Positions 46,278 to 55,246 of a DNA stretch of 64,000 bases are shown here, piece after piece. How positions within the stretch are numbered: the stretch's first letter is position 1; every line of letters starts with the position of its first letter. The position numbers and the translations under genes were made by a program. The notes below the pieces were generated by a model. It saw nothing but the letters and a program-made list of their open reading frames with translations. It made no database searches and was not told the origin of the DNA. The DNA comes from Bacteroidaceae bacterium (GTDB lineage Bacteria > Bacteroidota > Bacteroidia > Bacteroidales > Bacteroidaceae), in NCBI GenBank assembly GCA_017633615.1, contig JAGBPB010000077.1, positions 1 through 64,000 of the forward strand, written 5' to 3'.

Positions 46278-48317
46278 ATGAAAACTTACAATAGAATATT
46301 TGTTATGAGAAGATTGCTTTTATGTGCAGCCGCGTTATTGGCTTTTATGGGTGCTCATGCCCAGGATACCGCAGGTGTTCCTGACCTTTACAGTCCGGAT
46401 GGCCGTCTGGTGGTATCGTTCAACCTTACAGGAACAGAGAATCCCACCTATTCCGTAAAATATGACGGAAAGCAGATGCTGGAGGATTCACCCATAGGCA
46501 TTATGCTTGATATGGGCAGCAAACCTACTCTTGAGGGACTGCCTCAGGGACGTGAAGCCGGAAACGGTGACTTTACAAAGAACCTTTCTCTTGTGGAGTG
46601 CAAGACAGAGAGCGCCCAGGTGGATTACACCATGGACCGTATCAAGACGGCTCATGTAAACCACGCATACAATGTTTCTGTAATAGGGTTGCGCAATGCC
46701 GCCAACCAGAACATAGAGTTTGAGTTCCGCGTAAGTAACAATGACATAGCTATCCGCTATAACATACCCAAACCACGTCAGCGTGCAAGCACACGTGTAT
46801 TGTTTGAGAATACCGGGTTCCGCTTCCCTGACGGCACCACTACATTCCTCACCCCGCAGAGTGACGCTATGATAGGCTGGCAGCGCAGCAAGCCCAGCTA
46901 TGAAGAGGGCTACTCCAATGACGGTCAGATGAACGTACGCTCACAGTACGGTCACGGCTATACATTCCCAGGCCTGTTCCATGTGGGCAGTAACGGTTGG
47001 GTCCTGCTCTCAGAGACAGGTGTTAGCAGCAGCTACTGCGGTTCACGTCTGGGTGACTGCAAGGACAATACCTATAAGATTGAGTTCCCCATGCCCGATG
47101 AGAATAATGGAATAGGAACCGTATGCCCCGCATTCCGTCTTCCCGCTTCAACACCCTGGCGTACCATCACCGTGGGTGCCGACCTGAAGCCTATCGTTGA
47201 GACCACTGTCATGTGGGATTATGTGGAGCCGCTGTATGAGGCACACCATGATTTCAAGTACGGTCGCAGCACTTGGAGCTGGATTGTATGGCAGGATGCA
47301 TCATGCAACTGGGATGATCAGGTCAAGTTCATCGACCTGGCATCGGCCATGGGTTGGGAGTATATCCTGATTGATGCCGGCTGGGATGAGAACATAGGCT
47401 ATGAGCGCATGGAGCAGCTTATCAAGTACGCAAACTCAAAGAACGTGGACGTATTCCTGTGGTACAGCTCAAGCGGCTACTGGAACGATATAGTACAGAG
47501 CCCCATCTGCAAGATGGACAACTCCATTATCCGCAAGCAGGAGATGGCTTGGCTTGAGAAGGTTGGCTGCAAGGGAATCAAGGTTGATTTCTGGGGCGGT
47601 GACAAGCAGGAGACCATCCGTCTTTATGAGGAGGTCCTCTCTGATGCCAACGACCACGGTATCATGTGCATATTCCACGGCTGCACGCTGCCTCGTGGAT
47701 GGGAGAGAATGTATCCCAACTATGTTGGGTCAGAGGCCGTGCTGGCATCTGAGAACATGTTCTTCGGTCAGGGCTCATGTGATGAGGAGGCATTCAAGGC
47801 TACCCTGCATCCGTTCATACGCAACACAGTGGGCTGCATGGAGTTTGGCGGCTGCTTTATGAACCGTATCCTTAATAAGGCCAACAGCGGAGGCGGCTCA
47901 AAACTCAAGACCACTCCGATATTCCAGATAGCAACCGAGGTTATATTCCAGAATCCTATACAGAACATTGCCATTTGCCCCAACAATCTGGAGGATGCTC
48001 CCAAAATCTGCATGGACTGGCTGCGTGATGCTCCAACCACATGGACTGAGACACGTTTCCTGGACGGCTATCCCGGCAAGTATGTGATTTTGGCACGCAA
48101 GAGCACAGACGGCCGCTGGTTCGTGGCAGGTCTCAACGCTACCAAGGAGGTTATCAAGTCAAAGATTGACCTTTCATTCCTGGGTGACGGTGAGGTGAAG
48201 TTCTACACTGATGACAAGAAGACTCTGGAGCCTACGCTCAGCACTCTCAAACTCAAGACCAAGAAGCCTTATCAGTTTGAGATGCAGCCCAGCGGAGCTA
48301 CTATGATTATGAAGTGA
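46278..48317 (+). CDS. GH97 glycoside hydrolase (retaining-type, alpha-galactosidase-like)
   Basis: A 679-residue exported enzyme related to SusB. A signal peptide (MRRLLLCAAALLAFMGAHAQ, from an inner ATG at 46305) is followed by the GH97 N-terminal beta-supersandwich (SPDGRLVVSFNL). The catalytic TIM barrel shows RSTWSWIVWQDASCNWDD, YILIDAGWDENIG and CKGIKVDFWGGDKQE, and a C-terminal beta domain follows. The Asp in KVDF (about 437) matches the nucleophile of retaining GH97 alpha-galactosidases, whereas SusB-type inverting enzymes lack it. So alpha-galactoside cleavage is more likely than alpha-glucoside cleavage. No SusC/SusD pair is nearby. Confidence 0.9.
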   Translation: MKTYNRIFVMRRLLLCAAALLAFMGAHAQDTAGVPDLYSPDGRLVVSFNLTGTENPTYSVKYDGKQMLEDSPIGIMLDMGSKPTLEGLPQGREAGNGDFTKNLSLVECKTESAQVDYTMDRIKTAHVNHAYNVSVIGLRNAANQNIEFEFRVSNNDIAIRYNIPKPRQRASTRVLFENTGFRFPDGTTTFLTPQSDAMIGWQRSKPSYEEGYSNDGQMNVRSQYGHGYTFPGLFHVGSNGWVLLSETGVSSSYCGSRLGDCKDNTYKIEFPMPDENNGIGTVCPAFRLPASTPWRTITVGADLKPIVETTVMWDYVEPLYEAHHDFKYGRSTWSWIVWQDASCNWDDQVKFIDLASAMGWEYILIDAGWDENIGYERMEQLIKYANSKNVDVFLWYSSSGYWNDIVQSPICKMDNSIIRKQEMAWLEKVGCKGIKVDFWGGDKQETIRLYEEVLSDANDHGIMCIFHGCTLPRGWERMYPNYVGSEAVLASENMFFGQGSCDEEAFKATLHPFIRNTVGCMEFGGCFMNRILNKANSGGGSKLKTTPIFQIATEVIFQNPIQNIAICPNNLEDAPKICMDWLRDAPTTWTETRFLDGYPGKYVILARKSTDGRWFVAGLNATKEVIKSKIDLSFLGDGEVKFYTDDKKTLEPTLSTLKLKTKKPYQFEMQPSGATMIMK

Positions 48318-48342
48318 CTATCATTTTTTTAATACTAGCGTT

Positions 48343-48882
48343 ATGAGAAAATTATCAACTATTCTGGCTGTCATGGCACTATTTGTGCTTACAGCATCAT
48401 GTGGCGTTCTTGGTTTGGGCGCAGCCGGAAACGGCTCAACAAACGGCCAGGCATCAGGTGCAGCTCTTAAGAGCCTCTATTCACAGTACAAGAGTGACGG
48501 TAAGGTTGATTTGGCTAATCTGAACAATGTGATCAGCATGGCTCAGCTTGTAAACGGAATCCAGGGCCTCAAGGGCGTTGATGACAAGAGCAAGTTCTAT
48601 TCTGACTTTGCTACCGGACTGATTCTGGGCTCAAACAATCTTGTTACCCAGCAGACATCAAATCCTGTAACCAACACTCTGGCTACTCTTGCTACAGGTA
48701 CTGACCTTACGGCTATTGCCGCTGCCGGTCTGGCTGCTGCAACTCAGAGCCAGCAGGCTAAGCAGGCTGCTACTACAACCAATAATGTTGCAAACACAGT
48801 TCAGGCTCTCACTGAGACCACAGTAGGTGTTTCAAACACTCTCTCTTCACTGGCTACAATATTCAACATGTTCAGTAAATAA
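48343..48882 (+). CDS. Small Ala/Gln/Thr-rich lipoprotein
   Basis: A 179-residue lipoprotein with lipobox LTASC (Cys20). A Gly/Ser/Asn-rich spacer is followed by an Ala-, Thr-, Asn- and Gln-rich helical body (AAATQSQQAKQAATTTNN, about 130-147) without aromatic clusters. I do not recognise the family; similar low-complexity lipoproteins occur in Bacteroidales. It lies 25 bases after the GH97 gene and ends at a terminator, closing that operon. Confidence 0.75.
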   Translation: MRKLSTILAVMALFVLTASCGVLGLGAAGNGSTNGQASGAALKSLYSQYKSDGKVDLANLNNVISMAQLVNGIQGLKGVDDKSKFYSDFATGLILGSNNLVTQQTSNPVTNTLATLATGTDLTAIAAAGLAAATQSQQAKQAATTTNNVANTVQALTETTVGVSNTLSSLATIFNMFSK

Positions 48883-48907
48883 TAGGAACATTTGATTTGC
48901 TATAAGA

Positions 48908-48933
48908 CCCTCGCTCCAACAGCGGGGGTTTTT
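48908..48933 (+). terminator. Rho-independent terminator after the small lipoprotein
   Basis: CCCTCGCT (48908-48915), loop CCAAC, AGCGGGGG (48921-48928) with one G-U pair, then five T. Confidence 0.85.
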
Positions 48934-48934
48934 G

Positions 48935-48968
48935 TTTGCAGTTCTTTAGTTGATTTTTATTACCTTTG
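48935..48968 (+). promoter_or_regulatory. Bacteroidota promoter for lysS-gpsA-pgi
   Basis: TTTG at 48935-48938, a 22-base spacer and TACCTTTG at 48961-48968 followed by CC. The lysS ATG is 23 bases downstream. Confidence 0.7.
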
Positions 48969-48991
48969 CCGGTTGAAATAATTTATGGAAC

Positions 48992-50503
48992 ATGGAATTA
49001 AGTGATCAGGAACAATTTAGGCGTGAGAGTTTGAAGGAGTTGAGGGAGATGGGTATTGATCCGTATCCCGCAGCGATGTACCCCACAAACGCTTTTGCCG
49101 CCGAGATAAAAGAGAACTTTAAGGATGATGCAGCAGAGCCCCGCCAGGTCTGCGTGGCCGGCCGTATGATGAGCCGCCGTATCATGGGTAAGGCATCGTT
49201 CATTGAACTGATGGATTCTACCGGCCGTATTCAGGTATATGTTACCCGTGACGACATCTGCCCCGATGAGGAGGACAAGGAGATGTACAACAAGGTGTTC
49301 AAGAAACTCCTTGACATAGGTGATTTCATCGGCATAGAAGGATTCGTATTCCGCACTCAGATGGGTGAGATTACCATACACGCCAAGAAGCTCACGGTCC
49401 TGTCCAAGTCACTGCGTCCGCTGCCTATCGTAAAGTACAAGGACGGTGTGGCATATGATAAGTTCGATGATCCTGATCTGCGTTACCGTCAGCGTTACGT
49501 TGACCTGGTGGTAAACGAGGGCGTTAAGGAGACATTCCTCAAGCGTACCAAGGTTATCCGTACCCTGCGTTCAGTTCTGGATGAGGCCGGTTATACTGAG
49601 GTTGAAACTCCAATCCTGCAGTCTATTCCGGGCGGTGCAAGCGCACGTCCGTTCATCACACACCATAACACCCTTGACATTGATCTGTACTGCCGTATAG
49701 CAACAGAGCTCTATCTGAAGCGTCTTATCGTAGGCGGTTTTGAGGGCGTGTATGAGATCGGCAAGAACTTCCGTAACGAGGGTATGGACCGCACCCACAA
49801 TCCTGAGTTTACCTGCATGGAGCTCTATGTAGCTTACAAGGATTACAACTGGATGATGGACTTCACAGAGAAGTTGCTGGAGAAGATTGCAATAGAGACC
49901 AACGGCACCACTAAGGTAAAGGTTGGTGACAACGAGGTTGACTTCAAGGCTCCGTATCGCCGTCTGCCTATCCTTGAGGCTATCAAGGAGAAGACAGGCT
50001 ATGACCTGGAGGGCATGGCAGAGGATGAGATGCGTGAGGTGGCCAAGAAGTGCGGCGTTGAGGTTACACCTTCCATGGGCAAGGGCAAGCTCATTGACGA
50101 GATATTCGGTGAGACCTGTGAGGGTACTTTCATACAGCCTACATTCATTACTGACTATCCTGTTGAGATGTCACCCCTTACCAAGATGCACCGCAGCAAG
50201 CCCGGTCTTACTGAGCGTTTTGAGCTGATGGTGAACGGCAAGGAACTGGCAAACGCATACAGTGAGCTGAATGATCCTATTGACCAGTACGAGCGTTTCC
50301 AGGATCAGCTGCGTCTTAGCCAGAAGGGTGATGACGAGGCAATGTTCATAGATCAGGATTTTGTACGCGCTCTGGAGTACGGCATGCCTCCCACTAGCGG
50401 TATCGGCATCGGCATAGACCGTCTGGTTATGCTTATGACAGGACAGCAGGCCATTCAGGAGGTGTTGTTCTTCCCGCAGATGAAACCTGAAAGCAAGGAT
50501 TAA
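48992..50503 (+). CDS. lysS: Lysyl-tRNA synthetase, class II
   Basis: A 503-residue enzyme. The N-terminal OB-fold anticodon-binding domain (about 55-150, VAGRMMSRRIMGKASFIELMD) is followed by the class II catalytic core. Motif 1 is LRSVLDEAGYTEVETPIL, motif 2 GKNFRNEGMDRTHNPEFTCME and motif 3 GIGIGIDRLVMLMT. It attaches lysine to tRNA-Lys. The length is that of a standard bacterial LysRS, without the C-terminal extension some Bacteroides enzymes carry. It heads an operon with gpsA, pgi and a HAD phosphatase. Confidence 0.97.
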   Translation: MELSDQEQFRRESLKELREMGIDPYPAAMYPTNAFAAEIKENFKDDAAEPRQVCVAGRMMSRRIMGKASFIELMDSTGRIQVYVTRDDICPDEEDKEMYNKVFKKLLDIGDFIGIEGFVFRTQMGEITIHAKKLTVLSKSLRPLPIVKYKDGVAYDKFDDPDLRYRQRYVDLVVNEGVKETFLKRTKVIRTLRSVLDEAGYTEVETPILQSIPGGASARPFITHHNTLDIDLYCRIATELYLKRLIVGGFEGVYEIGKNFRNEGMDRTHNPEFTCMELYVAYKDYNWMMDFTEKLLEKIAIETNGTTKVKVGDNEVDFKAPYRRLPILEAIKEKTGYDLEGMAEDEMREVAKKCGVEVTPSMGKGKLIDEIFGETCEGTFIQPTFITDYPVEMSPLTKMHRSKPGLTERFELMVNGKELANAYSELNDPIDQYERFQDQLRLSQKGDDEAMFIDQDFVRALEYGMPPTSGIGIGIDRLVMLMTGQQAIQEVLFFPQMKPESKD

Positions 50504-50514
50504 AACATAAATAT

Positions 50515-51516
50515 ATGGCAATTCCACAGGGAAAACTGGCAATTATGGGTGGCGGCAGCTGGGCAACAGCCATAGCCAAGATACTGCTGTCAACTGAGGA
50601 TTCCATCAACTGGTACATCCGCCGTGATGACCGTATTGCTGATTTCAAGCGTCTTGGTCACAATCCCGCATACCTGACAGGTGTGCAGTTTGATGTGAAC
50701 AGGATCAATTTCTCATCGGACATAAACCAGATTGTTAATGACTCTGAGGTGCTGGTGTTCGTAACTCCGTCACCTTACTTCAAGAGCCATATGAAGAAGC
50801 TTAAGGTCAAGCTTCGCGACAAGTTCGTGGTTTCTGCCATCAAAGGTATCGTGCCTGATGACAATCTGCTCATGTCTGACTATTTCCACCGCTACTATGG
50901 CGTTCCAGCGGAGAACATTGCTGTCGTAGCCGGACCTTGTCATGCTGAGGAGGTGGCTCTGGAGCGTCTGTCATATCTTACTGTAGGCTGCCAGGAATTG
51001 GAAAATGCGCAGGCTATAGCTCACAAACTGACCAATTCATACGTAAAGACATCAGTATCAGAGGATGTGGCAGGCATAGAGTTCAGTTCAGTGCTTAAAA
51101 ACGTATATGCCATTGCAGCCGGAATATGCCACGGACTTAAGTATGGTGACAACTTCCAGGCCGTGCTTATGTCAAACGCCATCCAGGAGATGAACACATT
51201 CCTGGCAACAGCCCGCCCTATGCCGGGCCGTGCTGTGAATGACTCTGTATATCTGGGCGATTTGCTTGTGACCGGTTACTCAAACTTCAGCCGTAACCGT
51301 GTGTTCGGCACTATGGTGGGAAAAGGTTACTCTGTAAAGGCTGCTCAGATGGAGATGGAGATGATAGCTGAGGGTTATTACGGTACCATGTGCATGAAGG
51401 AGATAAATGAGCATTACCGTGTCAATATGCCTATCCTTGATGCAATTTACAATATTCTGTATGAACACATTTCGCCGGTAATAGAGATAAAGCTCCTTAC
51501 CGATTCTTTCAAATAA
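50515..51516 (+). CDS. gpsA: Glycerol-3-phosphate dehydrogenase [NAD(P)+]
   Basis: A 333-residue cytosolic enzyme that reduces dihydroxyacetone phosphate to sn-glycerol-3-phosphate for phospholipid synthesis. Cofactor loop [14 protein letters not shown] is at the N terminus. [24 protein letters not shown], the catalytic Lys in [18 protein letters not shown], and a C-terminal helical domain are typical of GpsA. The spacing is 11 bases from lysS and 7 bases from pgi. Confidence 0.95.
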   Translation: MAIPQGKLAIMGGGSWATAIAKILLSTEDSINWYIRRDDRIADFKRLGHNPAYLTGVQFDVNRINFSSDINQIVNDSEVLVFVTPSPYFKSHMKKLKVKLRDKFVVSAIKGIVPDDNLLMSDYFHRYYGVPAENIAVVAGPCHAEEVALERLSYLTVGCQELENAQAIAHKLTNSYVKTSVSEDVAGIEFSSVLKNVYAIAAGICHGLKYGDNFQAVLMSNAIQEMNTFLATARPMPGRAVNDSVYLGDLLVTGYSNFSRNRVFGTMVGKGYSVKAAQMEMEMIAEGYYGTMCMKEINEHYRVNMPILDAIYNILYEHISPVIEIKLLTDSFK

Positions 51517-51523
51517 AGGACTA

Positions 51524-52864
51524 ATGATTAAGATTGACATATCACGGATTCTGGATTTCATTCCCAAAAATGAAATCGCAGCGCTTGAACCTGAAGTGAA
51601 GGATGCTGTTCTTGCACTTGAGAATGGCAGTGGCGCCGGTAATGACTTTATAGGTTGGATGAATCTGGCATCAAAGATTGACAAAAGTCTTGTTGATGCC
51701 ATAGAGGAGACAGCCGGAGTATTGCGTCAGAATTGTGAAGTGGTGGTAGTGGCAGGCATAGGCGGAAGCTATCTTGGATCACGTGCCGTGATTGAGGCTC
51801 TCAGCAACAGTTTCAGCCAGTCCATTCCTGACAGCAAGAATCCGCAGATACTGTTTGCCGGTCATAACATCAGTGAGGATTACCTGTATGAACTCTCTGA
51901 ATATCTTAAGGGTAAGAAATTCGGTGTAATAAACATATCCAAGTCCGGTACTACTACGGAGACTGCACTTGCATTCCGTCTGCTCAAGAAACAGTGTGAG
52001 CAGCAGCGCGGAAAGGATACGGCCCGCAAGGTGATAGTGGCCATTACCGATGCCAAGCGCGGTGCAGCCCGCGTATGCGCTGACAAGGAGGGATACTGCA
52101 GTTTCATCATTCCTGACAATGTGGGCGGACGTTTCTCTGTACTTACTCCTGTAGGCCTGTTGCCGATAGCTGTTGCCGGGTTTGATATCCGTCAGCTCAT
52201 CAAGGGCGCAGCCGATATGGAGGCATTGACCACCAGTTCAGTGGCATTCGGTGAGAATCCTTCAGCACAGTATGCTGCTGCACGAAACGCATTGTATCGC
52301 AGCGGCAAGAAGATAGAGATACTGGTTAACTTCCAGCCCAAGCTGCACTATCTGAGCGAGTGGTGGAAACAGCTTTACGGTGAGTCAGAAGGTAAGGAGA
52401 ACAAGGGCTTATTCCCTGCTTCAGTTGATTTCTCTACAGACCTGCACTCCATGGGACAGTGGATCCAGGAGGGTGAGCGCACAATATTTGAGACCGTTAT
52501 CTCAGTTGACAAGGTAAAGCATTCTGTTCTTGTTCCTTATGATGACGAGAACCTGGACGGTCTTAACTTCCTGGCCGGAAAGCATGTTGATGAGGTTAAC
52601 AAGATGGCGGAACTTGGTACTCAGTTGGCTCATGTGGACGGCGGAGTTCCAAATATACGCATAGCCGTTCCTGAACTAAGTGAGTACTGGATAGGCCAGC
52701 TTATCTATATGTTTGAGAAGGGTTGCGGCATAAGCGGTTATGTGCTTGGAGTCAATCCGTTCAACCAGCCGGGTGTGGAGGCATATAAGAAGAACATGTT
52801 CGCTCTGTTGAACAAACCGGGATACGAGCAGGAGTCAAAAGCCATTCTGGCCCGTTTAAAATAA
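51524..52864 (+). CDS. pgi: Glucose-6-phosphate isomerase
   Basis: A 446-residue glycolytic isomerase of the shorter bacterial type. Sugar-phosphate loops are [19 protein letters not shown] and [35 protein letters not shown] contains the catalytic Arg, [12 protein letters not shown] the region of the base, and [16 protein letters not shown] carries the conserved Lys. It sits in lysS-gpsA-pgi, so central sugar and glycerol-phosphate metabolism share a transcript with lysyl-tRNA synthesis. Confidence 0.96.
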   Translation: MIKIDISRILDFIPKNEIAALEPEVKDAVLALENGSGAGNDFIGWMNLASKIDKSLVDAIEETAGVLRQNCEVVVVAGIGGSYLGSRAVIEALSNSFSQSIPDSKNPQILFAGHNISEDYLYELSEYLKGKKFGVINISKSGTTTETALAFRLLKKQCEQQRGKDTARKVIVAITDAKRGAARVCADKEGYCSFIIPDNVGGRFSVLTPVGLLPIAVAGFDIRQLIKGAADMEALTTSSVAFGENPSAQYAAARNALYRSGKKIEILVNFQPKLHYLSEWWKQLYGESEGKENKGLFPASVDFSTDLHSMGQWIQEGERTIFETVISVDKVKHSVLVPYDDENLDGLNFLAGKHVDEVNKMAELGTQLAHVDGGVPNIRIAVPELSEYWIGQLIYMFEKGCGISGYVLGVNPFNQPGVEAYKKNMFALLNKPGYEQESKAILARLK

Positions 52865-52874
52865 AGGAGGACAG

Positions 52875-53555
52875 ATGTCATTCTCATTCAAGAACAAAAG
52901 CGCCATCCTGTTTGACATGGATGGCGTTTTGTATGATTCAATGCCAAATCATTCCAAAGCCTGGAGTCAGGCTATGGAAAAGTTCGGTATGCACATGACT
53001 CCTCATGATGTATATCTGAACGAGGGAGCCACCGGACATGACACAGTGGTACGCATAAGCCTGCGTGACCGCGGCTATGAGGCAACACAGAGTGAGATTG
53101 ATGATATCTACGGGTATAAGGCGTCGCTGTTCCGCTCCATGCCTGAGGCGCGTGTAATGCCGGGAGCACTTGAGGTGTTCCACAAGGCTGCGACAGCCGG
53201 TTTAAGGATTCTTATCGTAACCGGTTCAGGGCAGAAAAACCTGATTGAGAGGGTTCAAAGGGATTTTGAAGGTCTGATTACACGAGACCGTATGGTTACC
53301 GCCTTTGAGGTAACACGCGGCAAACCTTATCCGGATCCATATCTTAAAGGACTTGAGATTGCAGGGGTATCCGCAAGTGAGGCTGTGGTGGTAGAGAATG
53401 CCCCGCTTGGTGTACGTGCAGCTGTTGCTGCCGGAATAGATACCATTGCGGTAAATACCGGTCCGCTGGAGGATGAGATCCTGCAGAAAGAAGGTCCTGT
53501 CATGCTTATGCACTCCATGCAGGAGCTGGCAGACAGATTTGAAACTCTTTTCTGA
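52875..53555 (+). CDS. HAD-family phosphatase, beta-phosphoglucomutase-like
   Basis: A 226-residue HAD hydrolase with a C1 helical cap. Motif I AILFDMDGVLYDSMPNH has the nucleophile and general acid Asp, motif II is LIVTGSG, motif III has Lys in TRGKPYPDPYL, and motif IV is VVVENAPLGVRAA. The cap motif places it with beta-phosphoglucomutase, phosphoglycolate and 2-deoxyglucose-6-P phosphatases; a mutase or phosphatase role cannot be decided. It starts 10 bases after pgi and ends with no gap to the convergent aroC stop. Confidence 0.88.
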   Translation: MSFSFKNKSAILFDMDGVLYDSMPNHSKAWSQAMEKFGMHMTPHDVYLNEGATGHDTVVRISLRDRGYEATQSEIDDIYGYKASLFRSMPEARVMPGALEVFHKAATAGLRILIVTGSGQKNLIERVQRDFEGLITRDRMVTAFEVTRGKPYPDPYLKGLEIAGVSASEAVVVENAPLGVRAAVAAGIDTIAVNTGPLEDEILQKEGPVMLMHSMQELADRFETLF

Positions 53556-54629
53556 TTATTTTCCTGAAGCAAGCCACTGGTCAAGAAGAACCAGAGCGGT
53601 GAGCGCTTCAACAACGGGTACTGCACGCGGTACTACACAAGGATCATGACGGCCCTTGGCGGCTACGGTGGTGTTCTGGCCTGAACGTGTAACGGTTTGC
53701 TGTTCCTGCCCGATGGTTGGTGTGGGCTTGAATGCCACGCGGAACCTTATAGGCTGGCCGTTGCTTATACCTCCCTGTATGCCTCCGCTGTGATTGCTTA
53801 AAGTTGTTATCATGCCGTTTTCCATGCGGAATGCGTCATTGTGTTCAGAGCCGCGCTGTGATGCTGATGAAAAGCCGTCGCCGTACTCAAAGCCTTTTGC
53901 AGCGTTGATACCCAGCATAGCCTTGGCAAGCGTGGCCTCCAGCTTGTCAAATACAGGATTGCCTATTCCCGCAGGCATACCGCGTACAATGCAGGTCACG
54001 CATCCTCCGGTAGAATCCTGCTGTTTGCGCAGTTCATGGATATACTTCTCCATCTGTGAGGCCAGCTTCTGGTCCGGGCATCTTACGGGATTGCTGTCAA
54101 CATTGACGCCTGCATACTCCACATCCTTGGCGGGATCAGTGGAGTAGGGGCCTATCTGTGATGTAAATGCATTGATCTGAAGTTCTGGGAGCAGTTTCCT
54201 GAAAGCTAATGCGGCCAAAGCACCTGCAACACATATCGGGGCTGTTACTCGGGCCGATGACCGGCCTCCACCGCGCCAGTCACGTATGCAGTAACGCTGT
54301 TCCCATGCATAGTCTGCATGAGAGGGGCGGTACAGATCTTTCAGTTCATCGTAATCTGAACTGTGCTGGTCATTGTTCTTTATTATAAAGGCTATGGGCG
54401 CTCCGGTTGATACTCCGTCAAGCAATCCTGACAGGAATTCGACTTCATCCTTTTCCTGACGGCCGGTGGTGACAGTGCTCTGTCCGGGACGGCGGCGCTG
54501 CATGCACTGGCTAATAAAATCAGTATCAACGGTAATTCCGGCAGGGAATCCGTCAAGCACACCACCTATGGCGGGGCCGTGGCTCTCGCCGAATGTGGTC
54601 AGGGTAAGGAGTTGGCCCAGGGTATTCAT
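53556..54629 (-). CDS. aroC: Chorismate synthase
   Basis: A 357-residue FMN-dependent enzyme that makes chorismate from EPSP, the last common step of aromatic synthesis. The signatures are LTTFGESHGPAIGGVLDGFPAG, RRRPGQSTVTTGRQEKDEV, RDWRGGGRSSARVTA, SGGIQGGISNG and GRHDPCVVPRAVPVVEA. It lies 6 bases after the slyD-like gene and shares its promoter. Its stop codon abuts that of the convergent HAD gene. Confidence 0.97.
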   Translation of the reverse strand: MNTLGQLLTLTTFGESHGPAIGGVLDGFPAGITVDTDFISQCMQRRRPGQSTVTTGRQEKDEVEFLSGLLDGVSTGAPIAFIIKNNDQHSSDYDELKDLYRPSHADYAWEQRYCIRDWRGGGRSSARVTAPICVAGALAALAFRKLLPELQINAFTSQIGPYSTDPAKDVEYAGVNVDSNPVRCPDQKLASQMEKYIHELRKQQDSTGGCVTCIVRGMPAGIGNPVFDKLEATLAKAMLGINAAKGFEYGDGFSSASQRGSEHNDAFRMENGMITTLSNHSGGIQGGISNGQPIRFRVAFKPTPTIGQEQQTVTRSGQNTTVAAKGRHDPCVVPRAVPVVEALTALVLLDQWLASGK

Positions 54630-54635
54630 ATCAGT

Positions 54636-55211
54636 TTATTTTTTGCAGTCTCCGCAGCCACCGCCTTCACAGTCGCAATCATCGCCGCCTTTGCATTCAC
54701 CGTTGCTGCATCCGCCGCTGCAGCCTTTGCATTTGGGGTGCAGGATGGCGTCAATCTCCTCTTGTGTAGCGGGGCGTGACTCAAGGATTACACCTTTGAA
54801 GGTGAGGTTTTCACCTGCCAGGGGGTGGTTGAGGTCAACGGTAACCTTATCATTTGTAATATTGGTTACGGTTGCGTTGAATGTCTGCTGGCCGTCGCTC
54901 AAGGGAATGATGGCACCTATCTTTACGTGCTCGTCATCAAAAACGCCGTCACGCAGGAATATGCCTTTGTCCAGGTCAAGTACGTTCTCTTTGCTGTACT
55001 CTCCGTAGGCCTTGTCGGCGGGAATCTCAAACTCAAAGCTCTCACCTACAGCCTTTGAGCCCACGTTGCTCTCAAACAGGTCAAGGGCGTATCCGATGCC
55101 GGTTATGAACTTGAAGGGACGCTCACGGGTAGCGCTCTCATACTTGTATAACTGGCCGTCAGCGTCTTTCAGCATCAGGTCATAAGTCAGACTTATATAT
55201 TTCTTTTCCAT
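54636..55211 (-). CDS. slyD: FKBP-type peptidyl-prolyl isomerase, SlyD-like, with Cys-rich tail
   Basis: A 191-residue cytosolic isomerase and chaperone. An FKBP half (FKFITGIGYALDLFESNV) is interrupted by the IF chaperone domain at about 75-130 and resumes with VDLNHPLAGENLTFKGVILE, a SlyD hallmark. The last 30 residues hold eight cysteines spaced by Gly/Asp, in place of the His-rich nickel-binding tail of E. coli SlyD. Metal storage or delivery is a reasonable inference. A -7 element lies just upstream, and aroC follows in the operon. Confidence 0.92.
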   Translation of the reverse strand: MEKKYISLTYDLMLKDADGQLYKYESATRERPFKFITGIGYALDLFESNVGSKAVGESFEFEIPADKAYGEYSKENVLDLDKGIFLRDGVFDDEHVKIGAIIPLSDGQQTFNATVTNITNDKVTVDLNHPLAGENLTFKGVILESRPATQEEIDAILHPKCKGCSGGCSNGECKGGDDCDCEGGGCGDCKK

Positions 55212-55229
55212 CTCTTAAAGTTTGGGGGG

Positions 55230-55237
55230 CAAAGTTA
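55230..55237 (-). promoter_or_regulatory. Bacteroidota -7 element for slyD-aroC
   Basis: On the minus strand TAACTTTG followed by CCC is a full match to TAnnTTTG, 18 bases before the ATG at 55211. Confidence 0.65.
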
Positions 55238-55246
55238 GTGAATTTT

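Noticed and set aside
54466..55008. A 180-codon plus-strand open frame
   Set aside because: Antisense to aroC and slyD, rich in Ser/Pro/His from the Cys/Gly-rich tail read backwards.
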